In this document: positions 8,841 to 18,406 of the stretch, one piece after another
How positions within the stretch are numbered: the first letter of the stretch is position 1
Layout of the letters: each line of letters opens with the position of its first letter
Source of the DNA: UMGS1002 sp045586785
Lineage (GTDB): Bacteria > Bacillota > Clostridia > Oscillospirales > CAG-272
Direction: 5' to 3'
Assembly (NCBI GenBank): GCA_045586785.1
Contig: JAZNBA010000085.1
Coordinates: forward strand, 1 to 64,000
Length of the DNA stretch: 64,000 nucleotides
Notes under the pieces: model-generated
The model's input: only the letters and a program-made list of their open reading frames with translations
The model's database searches: none
Told to the model about the DNA's origin: nothing
Translations under genes and position numbers: made by a program

Positions 8841-9053
8841 TTAAACATTTTTTTTGACAGTAATGACTACATCAGGACACATAGTAGCGCAAAGCGCGCA
8901 AGCAATACATTTTTCCTGATCTACCATAACGGCCGGATGATATCCTTTTTTGTTGAGAGTAGAAGTGTCAAGTTTAATGATCTTGCGGGGGCAAGCATCG
9001 GCGCATAAGCCGCAGCCCTTGCACAGATCGGATGCGAATGTTACTCTGTTCAT
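8841..9053 (-). CDS. 2[4Fe-4S] ferredoxin-type delta subunit of 2-oxoacid oxidoreductase
   Basis: A 70-residue protein with two full 4Fe-4S motifs: C11, C14, C17, C21 and C49, C52, C55, C59, each closed by proline. It passes electrons from the thiamine-dependent subunits to external ferredoxin. It lies 12 bases before the alpha subunit gene and 22 bases after the P-loop ATPase in one operon. Confidence 0.92.
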   Translation of the reverse strand: MNRVTFASDLCKGCGLCADACPRKIIKLDTSTLNKKGYHPAVMVDQEKCIACALCATMCPDVVITVKKNV

Positions 9054-9075
9054 ATGATTATCTCCTTATATTGAT

Positions 9076-9768
9076 TCAGAATAAATTTTTTGTGGAATCG
9101 GGAATAACAGAAAAGTTGTATTCCGGATATTTTAATTTCAAAGAATTTGCAACGCTTGAATCATGCAATGTTACTCCGAGACAGGGGAGTGAGGTCAATT
9201 CACATATTTTGTCGATATACGGCAATGAAGCAATTATATCATTTTCTGTTGTTTCATGTCCTATATTTGAGTTGTTTATTACAGCCGTTGCCCTTAGTAA
9301 GGAACAGGCTTCGATCTCTCTCAACCCTTCAACTGCTTGTTCGGGCGTGTCTGTAAGCGGACGGTACATACTTGCAACAAACAGCATGGAATAGCCTTGC
9401 TTTTCAAGCTCTGCGCGATAACGTCTTATTGCGATAGCTCCATTGTCGCCGCCGACATCGAATATTGCGGTATAGTCACTGTCAGCTCTTTGCTTGGCGA
9501 ACACGGAACTTACTTCTCCGCCAAGTGACGGTATGTCTACATTTGTGTTGGCAAATTGGGGAATAAAGCAATCGATACCCGCCCGCTGAAGCTCCGGCAC
9601 TGAGTCGGCAGTGCGGAAATACGGGTTTACTATATCAAGATCTACTATCCCGAGTTTTTTACCCATTTTGGCAAGCTCAAATGCAATTCCAACTGCAACA
9701 TTTGTTTTGCCGCATCCGAAATGACCGCAGATTATTATGTTTTTTTTGAGATCGCAAAGGCGAAGCAT
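9076..9768 (-). CDS. MinD/CobQ-like P-loop ATPase leading the 2-oxoacid oxidoreductase operon
   Basis: A 230-residue nucleotide-binding protein. GHFGCGKT (15-22) is a Walker A loop, DLDIVNPYFR near 48 follows, and FDVGGDNGA near 103 resembles the switch II/Walker B region of deviant P-loop ATPases. The start is set at the ATG at 9766-9768 because a good AGGAG (9776-9780) sits 7 bases before it; an upstream TTG frame would put that site inside the gene. Being first in the operon it may help cofactor loading or assembly of the oxidoreductase, but its function is unknown. Confidence 0.78.
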   Translation of the reverse strand: MLRLCDLKKNIIICGHFGCGKTNVAVGIAFELAKMGKKLGIVDLDIVNPYFRTADSVPELQRAGIDCFIPQFANTNVDIPSLGGEVSSVFAKQRADSDYTAIFDVGGDNGAIAIRRYRAELEKQGYSMLFVASMYRPLTDTPEQAVEGLREIEACSLLRATAVINNSNIGHETTENDIIASLPYIDKICELTSLPCLGVTLHDSSVANSLKLKYPEYNFSVIPDSTKNLF

Positions 9769-9803
9769 AATAAGTCTCCTGTTGGACAATTTAATAATAA
9801 ATA

Positions 9804-9832
9804 ATTATACCACATATTTCGCGAAAAGAAAA
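9804..9832 (-). promoter_or_regulatory. Candidate promoter of the ATPase/2-oxoacid oxidoreductase operon
   Basis: Minus strand -10 TATAAT (9804-9809) with TGG upstream. The -35 at 17-base spacing (TTTTCT, 9827-9832) is poor, so it would depend on the extended -10. Confidence 0.5.
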
Positions 9833-9956
9833 GGCGTAAATCATAAATTTTTTATGGTATATTGAAAAAATTTTGGTTGGATTTTGACAAAAACGATAAT
9901 GTTTGATCAATATATAAATAAAATATAAACAATTAGTAAACAATGATTGATTTTGT

Positions 9957-9985
9957 TTGAAATTTTAAAAATTATATGTTATAAT
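9957..9985 (+). promoter_or_regulatory. cdaA promoter
   Basis: TTGAAA (9957-9962), 17-base spacer, TATAAT (9980-9985) preceded by TGT. It lies 46 bases before cdaA in an AT-rich 242-base gap that otherwise holds only the divergent ATPase promoter. Confidence 0.75.
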
Positions 9986-10031
9986 ATTATAATCATATCA
10001 AAAGATCATTTTATACAGAAGAGGTATTGTT

Positions 10032-10892
10032 ATGCTGAAGGCGAATAACATTTTTGTTCAATTTTGGGACAGCATAAAAGAATATATAATCTATCCGTTT
10101 TCCCATATCAGGTTTATCGACATTATCGACATTTTGTTGTTAATGTTTATATTCTATGCGTTTTACCATTTTATCAAAAATCGAAGAGCCGGTAAGCTTA
10201 TGATCGGTCTTGTGGTCATAATTGCTATGATAGTTATAAGTACGGTGTTTGAAATGCATGCATTGCAATTTGTTTTGCAGAATTTTTATCAAGTCGGTAT
10301 TTTGGCTATCATTATCGTGTTCCAGCCTGAGTTGCGTGCGGCACTTGAAAAGGTGGGCAACACGCCTCTTTCTAGCTTGAGAAACATTGGTGCTACAGAA
10401 GCGCGCGATTCTGCTTCTGTGACTGCAAGCATAGACAGCATTTGTGAGGCTGTATGCGACATGTCCTTGTATAAGACGGGAGCATTGATAGTAATTGAGC
10501 GGTCTGTAAAGCTAGGCGAATATATAAAGCCCTCCAATGAGATAAACGCAAAGCTTTCGGCAAGATTGCTGCAGGCATTGTTTTATGATAAAGCGCCTTT
10601 CCACGACGGTGCTGTTATAATTCGTGATATGAATGTTCACGCGGCGGGATGCGTATTGCCGCTTTCATCAAATGAAAATATTGATAGCAATCTTGGTACT
10701 CGTCACCGCGCGGCTATTGGAATAAGCGAAGTTAGTGATGCCATTGCTATTGTTGTCTCTGAGGAAACAGGAATAATATCCATAACTTTCGAAGGTCGTA
10801 TATCACGGAATTACAATTATAACTCTCTTAAGCATGAACTGCTTAATATTCTTGTACATGAATCGCAACAGAGTCATAAAAAAACCAAATAA
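10032..10892 (+). CDS. cdaA: Diadenylate cyclase CdaA (c-di-AMP synthase)
   Basis: Membrane-anchored enzyme making c-di-AMP from two ATP, an essential signal for potassium and osmotic balance in many Firmicutes. Three hydrophobic segments span about residues 29-95, followed by a DAC domain with the catalytic DGA (192-194) and RHR (224-226) motifs. Length 286 is normal. The ribosome site GAGGT precedes the ATG. It is followed 32 bases later by its usual partner cdaR. Confidence 0.95.
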   Translation: MLKANNIFVQFWDSIKEYIIYPFSHIRFIDIIDILLLMFIFYAFYHFIKNRRAGKLMIGLVVIIAMIVISTVFEMHALQFVLQNFYQVGILAIIIVFQPELRAALEKVGNTPLSSLRNIGATEARDSASVTASIDSICEAVCDMSLYKTGALIVIERSVKLGEYIKPSNEINAKLSARLLQALFYDKAPFHDGAVIIRDMNVHAAGCVLPLSSNENIDSNLGTRHRAAIGISEVSDAIAIVVSEETGIISITFEGRISRNYNYNSLKHELLNILVHESQQSHKKTK

Positions 10893-10924
10893 TGATTTGC
10901 TTGTGTAATGGATGGTGATGAATA

Positions 10925-12052
10925 ATGCTTGAAAATAATGAAAATCGCCACAACGGTGAAAATAAAGAAAAGGAGTATGCCCCTTCGGAGCATACTGAAA
11001 ATAAAAAAACTCCTAAAACCCGGAACACGGAAAACATAAAAAAATATTTAATCTCTATTGGTAAGGTGTCGTGGCGCTTTGTTAAAGGTTATCTTGTAAT
11101 AATAAAAGAATGGTTTACAGGTAAGCGCAGCACTCGCACTGACAGATTCGCCATGGCACTTTGCTTGATTTTTGCAGTTTCGGTCTGGTTGTTCGTTATG
11201 AGTAATAATGATACCGGGTTTGAAAAGGAATTGGCAGGTGTTACTGTTAATATTGAAGGCGTACATGCGCTTGGAAGTGACAACATGGCTGTGCTGAACG
11301 GTTATGATCAGACAGTAAAGGTTACACTTGCGGGCAAGCGTGCCGAAATAGGCTCACTCACTGCAGATGATCTTTATATGTATGTTGACGTAAGTCAAAT
11401 CAAGGATGCCGGTCAGTATACTTTGCAGGTTATGTTGGACCTTCCAAAAAATTCTACGTTGGTATCTATTGAACCAAGTCACATTTCGCTTGATGTTGAC
11501 GCAAACGCTGTTAAAAGAGTTGACGTTGATATAAAATTACAGTACAGTCATGAGTCGTCATACTCCATCAGCAAGCACCCAAATTATGACAGTGTGATAA
11601 TAAGCGGTCCCGCGTCTGTGCTTGATACTGTAAAATATGCGGCTGCAAGCTTTGATGTAGGTAAAATAGATAAGAGTATTACCTTGGTTGGTGAATTGGC
11701 GCTGTACGATAATTATGGAGTTAAAATTTCCAATCCATATGTTACGTGCAGTCAATCCGAAGTCAGTGTCGATATAAAGGTAACTACTACCAAGACAGTT
11801 CCTGTTCGTATTCAATTTGCAAATGGAATAAGTCAGCCATATCGTACTACATTGACACCGTCATCGATAACGTTGCGCGGTGATCCAAATTTGTTGAATA
11901 ATATACAGGAACTGGTAGTGTACACAGTAAAAGAGGGAGAGATTGATGTTGGCTCACCGGTAATGGTCAATGTCAGAACATTCGATCTTCCCGACGGTGT
12001 ATCGGTAGTTGACAATCAAGGCGTTTCTGTCTATATCGAGAGGCTGTATTGA
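10925..12052 (+). CDS. cdaR: CdaR, YbbR-domain regulator of CdaA
   Basis: A 375-residue protein with a charged, low-complexity cytoplasmic start (about 65 residues, rich in N, E, K), one membrane segment around residues 75-95 (ending WLFVMSNND), then repeated YbbR beta-domains outside the membrane. In the known pair CdaR binds CdaA and tunes c-di-AMP synthesis. The position directly after cdaA makes this assignment firm. Its stop overlaps the next gene's start by one base (TGATG). Confidence 0.9.
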   Translation: MLENNENRHNGENKEKEYAPSEHTENKKTPKTRNTENIKKYLISIGKVSWRFVKGYLVIIKEWFTGKRSTRTDRFAMALCLIFAVSVWLFVMSNNDTGFEKELAGVTVNIEGVHALGSDNMAVLNGYDQTVKVTLAGKRAEIGSLTADDLYMYVDVSQIKDAGQYTLQVMLDLPKNSTLVSIEPSHISLDVDANAVKRVDVDIKLQYSHESSYSISKHPNYDSVIISGPASVLDTVKYAAASFDVGKIDKSITLVGELALYDNYGVKISNPYVTCSQSEVSVDIKVTTTKTVPVRIQFANGISQPYRTTLTPSSITLRGDPNLLNNIQELVVYTVKEGEIDVGSPVMVNVRTFDLPDGVSVVDNQGVSVYIERLY

Positions 12053-13662
12053 TGGATTGGCATGATAAAATTTTGCTCAGTGGTATAAGTGTTGATTTCC
12101 GAACTATCGAACAAGACATATTGAAGGTGTCAGCAGACAAATTGAAGAAGGCGGGATATAATCCCGCCGGTCTTCATTTTCGGATTTATCGAAAATCTAT
12201 TGATGCTCGCCGCCGCTCGGATATAAGAGCGGTATATTCGGTTCTTGTAAGCGGAGAACGGGGACGCTTGCCTCAAGGTAACGCCTTGAAAAAAATAGGC
12301 GGAAAGAAATTTGAAGAATTACCGCTCGATATTAAATACGGAACGGAAAAAATGTGCGGCAGACCACTGGTAGTCGGTGCGGGACCCGCAGGTATGTTTT
12401 GTGCGCTGCTTCTGGCGCAAAACGGATACCGTCCTATTTTAATAGAACGCGGTGACAGTGTTGCTGAACGAACAAAAGCGGTAGAACGATTTGAACGCGA
12501 GCATATACTGGATGAAGAGTCGAATATTCAATTTGGCGCAGGTGGCGCCGGTACTTTTTCAGACGGCAAATTAGTTACAAGGATCTCGGATCCGAGGACA
12601 TCATATGTTCTCAGAATTTTGCATGAGCATGGAGCACCCGAAAGTATATTGACTCAAGCCAAGCCTCATGTGGGAACTGATATTCTGAAGCATGTAACCG
12701 CTGAACTGTTGAAAAAAATACGGGAATTAGGGGGCGAGGTAAGATATCGTACTCGCCTTGACAATTTTTGTGAACTGAACGACGGTATAAAAGCGGTCAC
12801 AAATAATGGCGAGTTTTTGTGCGGAGTTATGGTTGTAGCCTTGGGGCACAGTGCACGAGATACTAATAAGATGCTGATTTCAAGCGGTTTGGAGTTTGTT
12901 CCCAAAGCCTTTTCGGTTGGTGCACGTATTGAACATTTGCAGAGCGATATCGATGAGGCACTGTATGGGAAGCATGCGGGAGATCCCGCTATAGGTCCTG
13001 CCGAATATGCGCTTTCCGATACTACAGGCGAGCGCGGAGTATATACATTTTGTATGTGTCCCGGAGGCGAGGTTGCCGCAGCAGCTTCCGAGCAAGGTGG
13101 CTTGGTCGTCAATGGTATGAGCAATTATGCGAGGAATGGCCGAAATGCAAATTCAGCGGTTCTTGTCAGTGTATTGCCCGAGGATTTTGGTAATACGATA
13201 TCCGGTGCAGTGGATTTTCAACGTCGCATAGAAAGAGCGGCGTTTATCGCGGGTGGCGGTGAGTTCTGTGCTCCGATACAAACGGTAGGAGACTTCATGA
13301 ATGGCGTTTCGATCCATGATCCGAGCAGAGTGAAGCCGAGCTATATGAATGGATATGTGAAAAAAGCAGATCTGGGATGGATATTCCCGGAATTTGTCAA
13401 AAACAATTTGCAAAGAGGGATAGCAAGCTTTGGCAAAAAGATTCTCGGCTTTGATGCTCACGATGCAATTTTAACGGGTGCTGAGACACGCACATCCTCT
13501 CCTGTGCGTATTATAAGAAATGATAGGCTTGTTGCTGTCGGGTATAACAGATTATATCCTTGCGGTGAGGGCGCAGGATATGCCGGCGGTATTACAAGTG
13601 CCGCGGTGGACGGCATTCGTGTTGCGCAGTCTATAATGGCACAATATGCCCCTATTGAATAA
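12052..13662 (+). CDS. FAD-dependent oxidoreductase (COG2509 type)
   Basis: A 536-residue flavoprotein with an N-terminal lead of about 100 residues, the FAD-binding loop VVGAGPAG (107-114) with ERGDSVAERT following, and the family stretch NIQFGAGGAGTFSDGKL near 157-173. The C-terminus GEGAGYAGGITSAA is the second FAD contact. This uncharacterised dehydrogenase family is common in Clostridia; its substrate is unknown. The ATG at 12052 shares a base with the cdaR stop, so it is co-translated with cdaA-cdaR, in the place where many Firmicutes have glmM. A TTG three bases earlier is a less likely start. Confidence 0.82.
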   Translation: MDWHDKILLSGISVDFRTIEQDILKVSADKLKKAGYNPAGLHFRIYRKSIDARRRSDIRAVYSVLVSGERGRLPQGNALKKIGGKKFEELPLDIKYGTEKMCGRPLVVGAGPAGMFCALLLAQNGYRPILIERGDSVAERTKAVERFEREHILDEESNIQFGAGGAGTFSDGKLVTRISDPRTSYVLRILHEHGAPESILTQAKPHVGTDILKHVTAELLKKIRELGGEVRYRTRLDNFCELNDGIKAVTNNGEFLCGVMVVALGHSARDTNKMLISSGLEFVPKAFSVGARIEHLQSDIDEALYGKHAGDPAIGPAEYALSDTTGERGVYTFCMCPGGEVAAAASEQGGLVVNGMSNYARNGRNANSAVLVSVLPEDFGNTISGAVDFQRRIERAAFIAGGGEFCAPIQTVGDFMNGVSIHDPSRVKPSYMNGYVKKADLGWIFPEFVKNNLQRGIASFGKKILGFDAHDAILTGAETRTSSPVRIIRNDRLVAVGYNRLYPCGEGAGYAGGITSAAVDGIRVAQSIMAQYAPIE

Positions 13663-13889
13663 ACATCTTGTATTGATTACCAATGGTCGTTGGCTCCGAG
13701 GTGAGTATTGCGTTTTTTGTGATGCCGTTGGCGTTTTTACATAATATATAGGTGTTTTAATTTTATCTGTTTAATTTATGACGCGTGAATTTATTTAACA
13801 GAGTATTTATGAATTAATATATGAGTTGAACGTATGTGAAATGTGCAGACCGACATTCTCGTGCGCTTACGGAATGGAGTATTTTTAAG
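13663..13889 (+). other. Intergenic region before recJ
   Basis: 227 bases without a supported gene. It is AT-rich in its second half. I see no convincing terminator for the cdaA operon and no promoter with good hexamers, so transcription may read through into recJ. Confidence 0.4.
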
Positions 13890-16100
13890 ATGGATTTGAA
13901 AAAGAGAGACAAAGTGTGGAATATACGTTATGATGACGAAAATGCTGAACAACGAACGATAGCAGACAATCTGTGTAAAACGTTGAATGTATCTGACGTT
14001 ATAGCCAAACTACTTTGTAATCGTGGATATGTGTCGCCGGAACAGGCTGACAGATTTTTAAAGAACGAAGAGAGCATATTGCATGATCCGCTGTTACTAA
14101 AAGATATTTATGAGGCTGTGGAAAGAATAGAGAAAGCAATATCGCAAAAAGAAAAGATAGTTATTTACGGCGACTATGATGTTGACGGAGTTACAGCCGT
14201 ATCTATGATGTGGCTGTATTTAAAATCCCGCGGCGCGGATGCGGAATATTACATTCCAAGCAGAAGCGGAGAGGGGTATGGCTTGTCCAGACAAGCTATA
14301 GATAATCTGACGCGAAAGGGAGTTACATTTATTATAACGGTCGATACCGGTATAACCGCTAATGAAGAGGCAGACTATGCCGCAATGCGCGGAATAGATA
14401 TGGTAATAACTGACCATCATGAATGCAGAGCGGAATTGCCTCGTGCAATAGCCGTAGTAAATCCACATCGTCCGGATTGCGAGTATCCTTTCAAGGAATT
14501 GGCAGGCGTTGGAGTTGTATTCAAGGTATTGTGCGCGTGTGAGATACTTCGTATGCGTCGTGAGGGCGGCAATGACATTGATGGAGTTCGAAGAATATGC
14601 TATGATTATGCCGATCTTGCCGCAATAGGTACTGTTGCGGATGTTATGCCGATCTCGGACGAAAACAGACTTATCGTAGCCTTAGGACTTAGAATGATCG
14701 CAAATACAAGACGTCCCGGATTGGCAGCACTTATAGAGGCATCGTCAAATCCTTCGGGAACCATTTCTGCAAGCGGTGTTAAACCTGCACCTCGCAAAAG
14801 AAAGATCACTTCAAATTACATAGGCTATGGCATAGCTCCAAGGTTAAATGCGGCGGGACGTATGTGCAGTGCAACAATAGCTGTGAAATTATTGCTTGCC
14901 GAGGATGACATAATTGCGGCTCAGCTTGCTGAAGAGCTTTGCGAGATAAACAGACAGCGCCAGATAGAGGAAAATCGTATTGCGGAGCAAGCTTACAAAA
15001 AAATTGAAAAGAGCTTTGATTTTTCAAAAAATAAAGTAATAGTTTTAGAAGATGATGGCTGGCAACAAGGTATAATAGGAATCGTTTCCTCGCGTATAAC
15101 AGAAAAGTTTGGTCTTCCTTCTGTTCTAATATCATTTGACGGAAGTACACGCGGATATTCATGCGATGATGATACCGGAAAAGGCTCCGGACGTAGCATC
15201 AAAGGTATGAATCTTGTGGGGGCACTGACCTATTGTGAAGATCTTTTGGTAAAATTCGGAGGACATGAGCTGGCTGCCGGTCTTACCATTGAACGTTCTA
15301 ATGTTCCTGCATTTATTGAGCGAATCAATGAGTATGCCGACAAAAATCTCAGCGATGAGGCATTAACGGTCAATCTTGAAGCCGACTGTGTGGTAAAGCT
15401 GTCTGATATCTCCATGAACTTTGCTACAGACTTATATTACCTTGAGCCGTTTGGCGTATCCAATCCGGTTCCTACATTTGTTTCTTATGATCTGCAGGTG
15501 GTTAAAATAGTTTCCATAAGCGGAGGAAAGCATACCAAGCTGATACTATCCGATGGTCAAAATACTATTTGCGCTATGTACTTTAATATGCCTGTTTCGC
15601 GTTTTGGCTTGCATGAAGGGGAATTTGCTGATGTATTGTTTAATGTAGATATAAATGAATTCCAAAACACCAAAACAGTCCAGATGATACTGCAGGATAT
15701 TCGTATGTCACATAGAAGTTGTGATGAATTTGAACATATGAAGCAAAGATATGAGCAGGTCAAGCAAGGCGAGGATTTCAATGAGTCGGAGGATTTTATT
15801 CCAACGCGAGAAGACTTCGCATTGATATATACGGTTTTGCGCAGAGAATATAGATTGGGGCATGATGTGCTGAGTGACAGAACAATACTGTCACTTGCGC
15901 ATATGGCGGAGCCGGACAGAAAAATAAATTACGTTAAGCTTATGTATATTTTCAGAGTATTTCGAGAGCTCAAGATATGTTCTGTTGAAAAAATTAGCGA
16001 ATCGTTATTTGGATTTGAAATTTCTTTTATGCAAACAAAGACAAGTATAGATAAATCTTCCATTTTGAAAAAACTGAAAAGTCAGTGCATAGCAAATTGA
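13890..16100 (+). CDS. recJ: Single-stranded-DNA-specific exonuclease RecJ
   Basis: 5'-3' exonuclease of recombination and mismatch repair. DHH-family motifs: GDYDVDG (94-100), VDTG (151-154), DHH (175-177), and the DHHA1 part with GGHELAAGLTI near residue 470. The frame is open 18 codons further up, but the ATG at 13890 is chosen because GGAATGGAG (13871-13879) lies at a suitable distance. The resulting 736 residues exceed the E. coli enzyme because of a C-terminal extension, typical of Firmicute RecJ. A basic insert (PAPRKRK) precedes the IAPRLNAAGR motif. Rel follows 60 bases downstream. Confidence 0.93.
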   Translation: MDLKKRDKVWNIRYDDENAEQRTIADNLCKTLNVSDVIAKLLCNRGYVSPEQADRFLKNEESILHDPLLLKDIYEAVERIEKAISQKEKIVIYGDYDVDGVTAVSMMWLYLKSRGADAEYYIPSRSGEGYGLSRQAIDNLTRKGVTFIITVDTGITANEEADYAAMRGIDMVITDHHECRAELPRAIAVVNPHRPDCEYPFKELAGVGVVFKVLCACEILRMRREGGNDIDGVRRICYDYADLAAIGTVADVMPISDENRLIVALGLRMIANTRRPGLAALIEASSNPSGTISASGVKPAPRKRKITSNYIGYGIAPRLNAAGRMCSATIAVKLLLAEDDIIAAQLAEELCEINRQRQIEENRIAEQAYKKIEKSFDFSKNKVIVLEDDGWQQGIIGIVSSRITEKFGLPSVLISFDGSTRGYSCDDDTGKGSGRSIKGMNLVGALTYCEDLLVKFGGHELAAGLTIERSNVPAFIERINEYADKNLSDEALTVNLEADCVVKLSDISMNFATDLYYLEPFGVSNPVPTFVSYDLQVVKIVSISGGKHTKLILSDGQNTICAMYFNMPVSRFGLHEGEFADVLFNVDINEFQNTKTVQMILQDIRMSHRSCDEFEHMKQRYEQVKQGEDFNESEDFIPTREDFALIYTVLRREYRLGHDVLSDRTILSLAHMAEPDRKINYVKLMYIFRVFRELKICSVEKISESLFGFEISFMQTKTSIDKSSILKKLKSQCIAN

Positions 16101-16160
16101 GTTGTGTTTTAGCAAACTATTTGGTGTATGTAAAGATTTTGGAAAGGCACGGACATAAAT

Positions 16161-18386
16161 ATGGAAAAACAAGAAGTACAATTAAATATTGAAAAATTAT
16201 TGGAAGTGCTTAAGGCTACAGGCAAAAAGTACGATCTTGAAAAAATACAGAGCGCGTTTGAATATGCAAACGCACTGCATGAGGGACAGTTCAGAGCCAG
16301 CGGAGAAGCGTATATTTCTCATCCGATAGCTGTTTCAGCCATTGCGGCTCAGATGGAACTTGATACCGATTCTATATGCGCAGCGCTATTGCATGATACT
16401 GTTGAGGATTGCGCGGATAAAACCAGTCTTAAAGATCTGGAAAAACGCTTCGGTCCCACTGTTGCCATGCTTGTGGACGGCCTTACAAAGCTTGTTGATA
16501 TAAAAATAGAGGATAAAGAAGAAGCACATATAGAAAACATCCGTAAGATGCTGTTTGCTATGTCCAAGGATGTCCGTGTTATTTTTATAAAGTTGTGTGA
16601 TAGATTACACAATATGCGCACTTTAGCGGCTAAACGCGAAGAAAAGCAAAGAACAACGGCGCATGAGACCATGCAGGTATATGCGCCTTTGGCACATAGG
16701 CTGGGCATGCAAAAAATGAAGCATGAGCTTGAGGATCTGGGAATATTTTATTTGGATCCTATAGGTTATGCGGAAGTAAAGGATGACATTCAGAAAAAAT
16801 TTGGTCAGACAAGAGATCTTATTGAAAATGTCAGACGACATATAGAAGCTCGATTGGCTGAAAATAAAATAAAATATTCGCTTGAGGGCCGTGTTAAATC
16901 CGTATATAGCATATATAAAAAAATGTATAATCAAAACAAGAGTTTTGATGAAATATATGATTTTTATGCAATACGTATTATTGTTGACACCGAGCTTGAA
17001 TGTTACACGGTACTTGGAATAATACATGAAATGTTCAGCTCGATTCCGGGGCGCTTCAAGGATTATATCTCCACGCCCAAGGCAAATATGTACCGTTCTT
17101 TGCATACGACCGTTATAGGACGCGACGGTATTCCGTTTGAGGTACAGATACGCACGTGGGATATGCACCATGAGGCGGAATACGGTGTTGCGGCTCACTG
17201 GAAATATAAGTCAGGCGAACATTCAAACAAAGAGGAAATAGATAAAAAGCTTGAGTGGATAGCGAGACTTATTGAAACCGAAGATGACGCTCGTGATCCC
17301 GACGAATTTTTGCAGGCAATAAAGACAGACATTTTCCAAGAAGAAACGTACATTTTTACGCCTAAAGGAGATCTTATCGCACTTCCGCAGGGTTCTACAG
17401 TTATAGATTTTGCGTATGCCATACACTCTGCGGTAGGAAACAAGATGGTTGGCGCGAAGATTAACGGTATGATAGTGCCTATCGATAAGGTTCCTCAGAA
17501 TGGAGAGATCGTTGAGATACTTACGTCCTCATCATCAAAAGGACCCAGCCGTGACTGGCTTAAGATAGTTCGTACCAGCGAAGCTCGTTCTAAGATAAGA
17601 CAGTGGTTCAAAAAAGAAAAGCGCGCTGACAATATTATTGTGGGTAAGGGAATTGTTGACGCTGAGCTTCGTCATATAGGAAGAGCATTTACCGAAGCGC
17701 AACGCAACGAAATTGTTTCAAATGTTTCTCAACGTGCGGGATTTTCAACGGCAGATGATCTTTTCAACGCATTAGGCTATGGTGGCTTGGCAATTACGAA
17801 GATAGCTCTTCGCTTGAAAGACGAATTTGACAGAGTGATAAAGCCCGAAGAAGAGCCTCTTCCGATAATTACTGTTGATCAGGTTAAGGTTGTTGAAAAA
17901 CCCAAGAATATCAAGTCTAACAGCGGAATAGTTGTTGACGGCGAAAGCGGGTGCCTTGTTAAGTTTGCCAAGTGCTGCAATCCGTTACCGGGGGATGAAG
18001 TCATCGGATTTATTACCAAGGGATTTGGAATATCTATACATAAGATCAATTGTCCCAATGTCATTTCTGCCAAGTCGCGTTCGGAAGATTCCGGACGCTG
18101 GGTAGATGCTCATTGGGAGCAAGGCGGTACCATGTCGCGCTCAGATGTATATGAGGCTATTTTGCAGCTTCATGTTGTGGACAGATTGGGTCTTATTGCA
18201 GATGTTACCTCAGTTCTTGCGGAAATGAAGGTTCCGATACTTTCCATAAATTCGCAAAAGCGTACCAATTCACGAGCAATAATAAATATGAAGATAAGCT
18301 GCAGAAATATTGAACATTATCAGCTTATAGTAGATAAATTGATCAGTCTTGACGGTGTTCAAGATGTGGTCAGAGGATTCATGTAA
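16161..18386 (+). CDS. rel: Bifunctional (p)ppGpp synthetase/hydrolase Rel
   Basis: Makes and degrades the stringent-response alarmone. At 741 residues it has the full Rel layout: HD hydrolase domain with HPIAVSA (54-60) and HD (78-79), synthetase domain with RVKSVYSIYKKM and MYRSLHTTVIG, a TGS domain (IFTPKGDLIALPQGST onward, about residue 395), a zinc-finger/CRIS part with CCNPLPGD, and a C-terminal ACT domain near 670. Both catalytic halves look intact. Neighbours recJ and dtd are the usual ones in Clostridia. Confidence 0.96.
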   Translation: MEKQEVQLNIEKLLEVLKATGKKYDLEKIQSAFEYANALHEGQFRASGEAYISHPIAVSAIAAQMELDTDSICAALLHDTVEDCADKTSLKDLEKRFGPTVAMLVDGLTKLVDIKIEDKEEAHIENIRKMLFAMSKDVRVIFIKLCDRLHNMRTLAAKREEKQRTTAHETMQVYAPLAHRLGMQKMKHELEDLGIFYLDPIGYAEVKDDIQKKFGQTRDLIENVRRHIEARLAENKIKYSLEGRVKSVYSIYKKMYNQNKSFDEIYDFYAIRIIVDTELECYTVLGIIHEMFSSIPGRFKDYISTPKANMYRSLHTTVIGRDGIPFEVQIRTWDMHHEAEYGVAAHWKYKSGEHSNKEEIDKKLEWIARLIETEDDARDPDEFLQAIKTDIFQEETYIFTPKGDLIALPQGSTVIDFAYAIHSAVGNKMVGAKINGMIVPIDKVPQNGEIVEILTSSSSKGPSRDWLKIVRTSEARSKIRQWFKKEKRADNIIVGKGIVDAELRHIGRAFTEAQRNEIVSNVSQRAGFSTADDLFNALGYGGLAITKIALRLKDEFDRVIKPEEEPLPIITVDQVKVVEKPKNIKSNSGIVVDGESGCLVKFAKCCNPLPGDEVIGFITKGFGISIHKINCPNVISAKSRSEDSGRWVDAHWEQGGTMSRSDVYEAILQLHVVDRLGLIADVTSVLAEMKVPILSINSQKRTNSRAIINMKISCRNIEHYQLIVDKLISLDGVQDVVRGFM

Positions 18387-18406
18387 AAGAAAGGCTTTGA
18401 TTTAAT

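Noticed and set aside
13663..13889. A small RNA or terminator before recJ
   Set aside because: Only a 4-bp stem was found, with no proper T-run and no good promoter.
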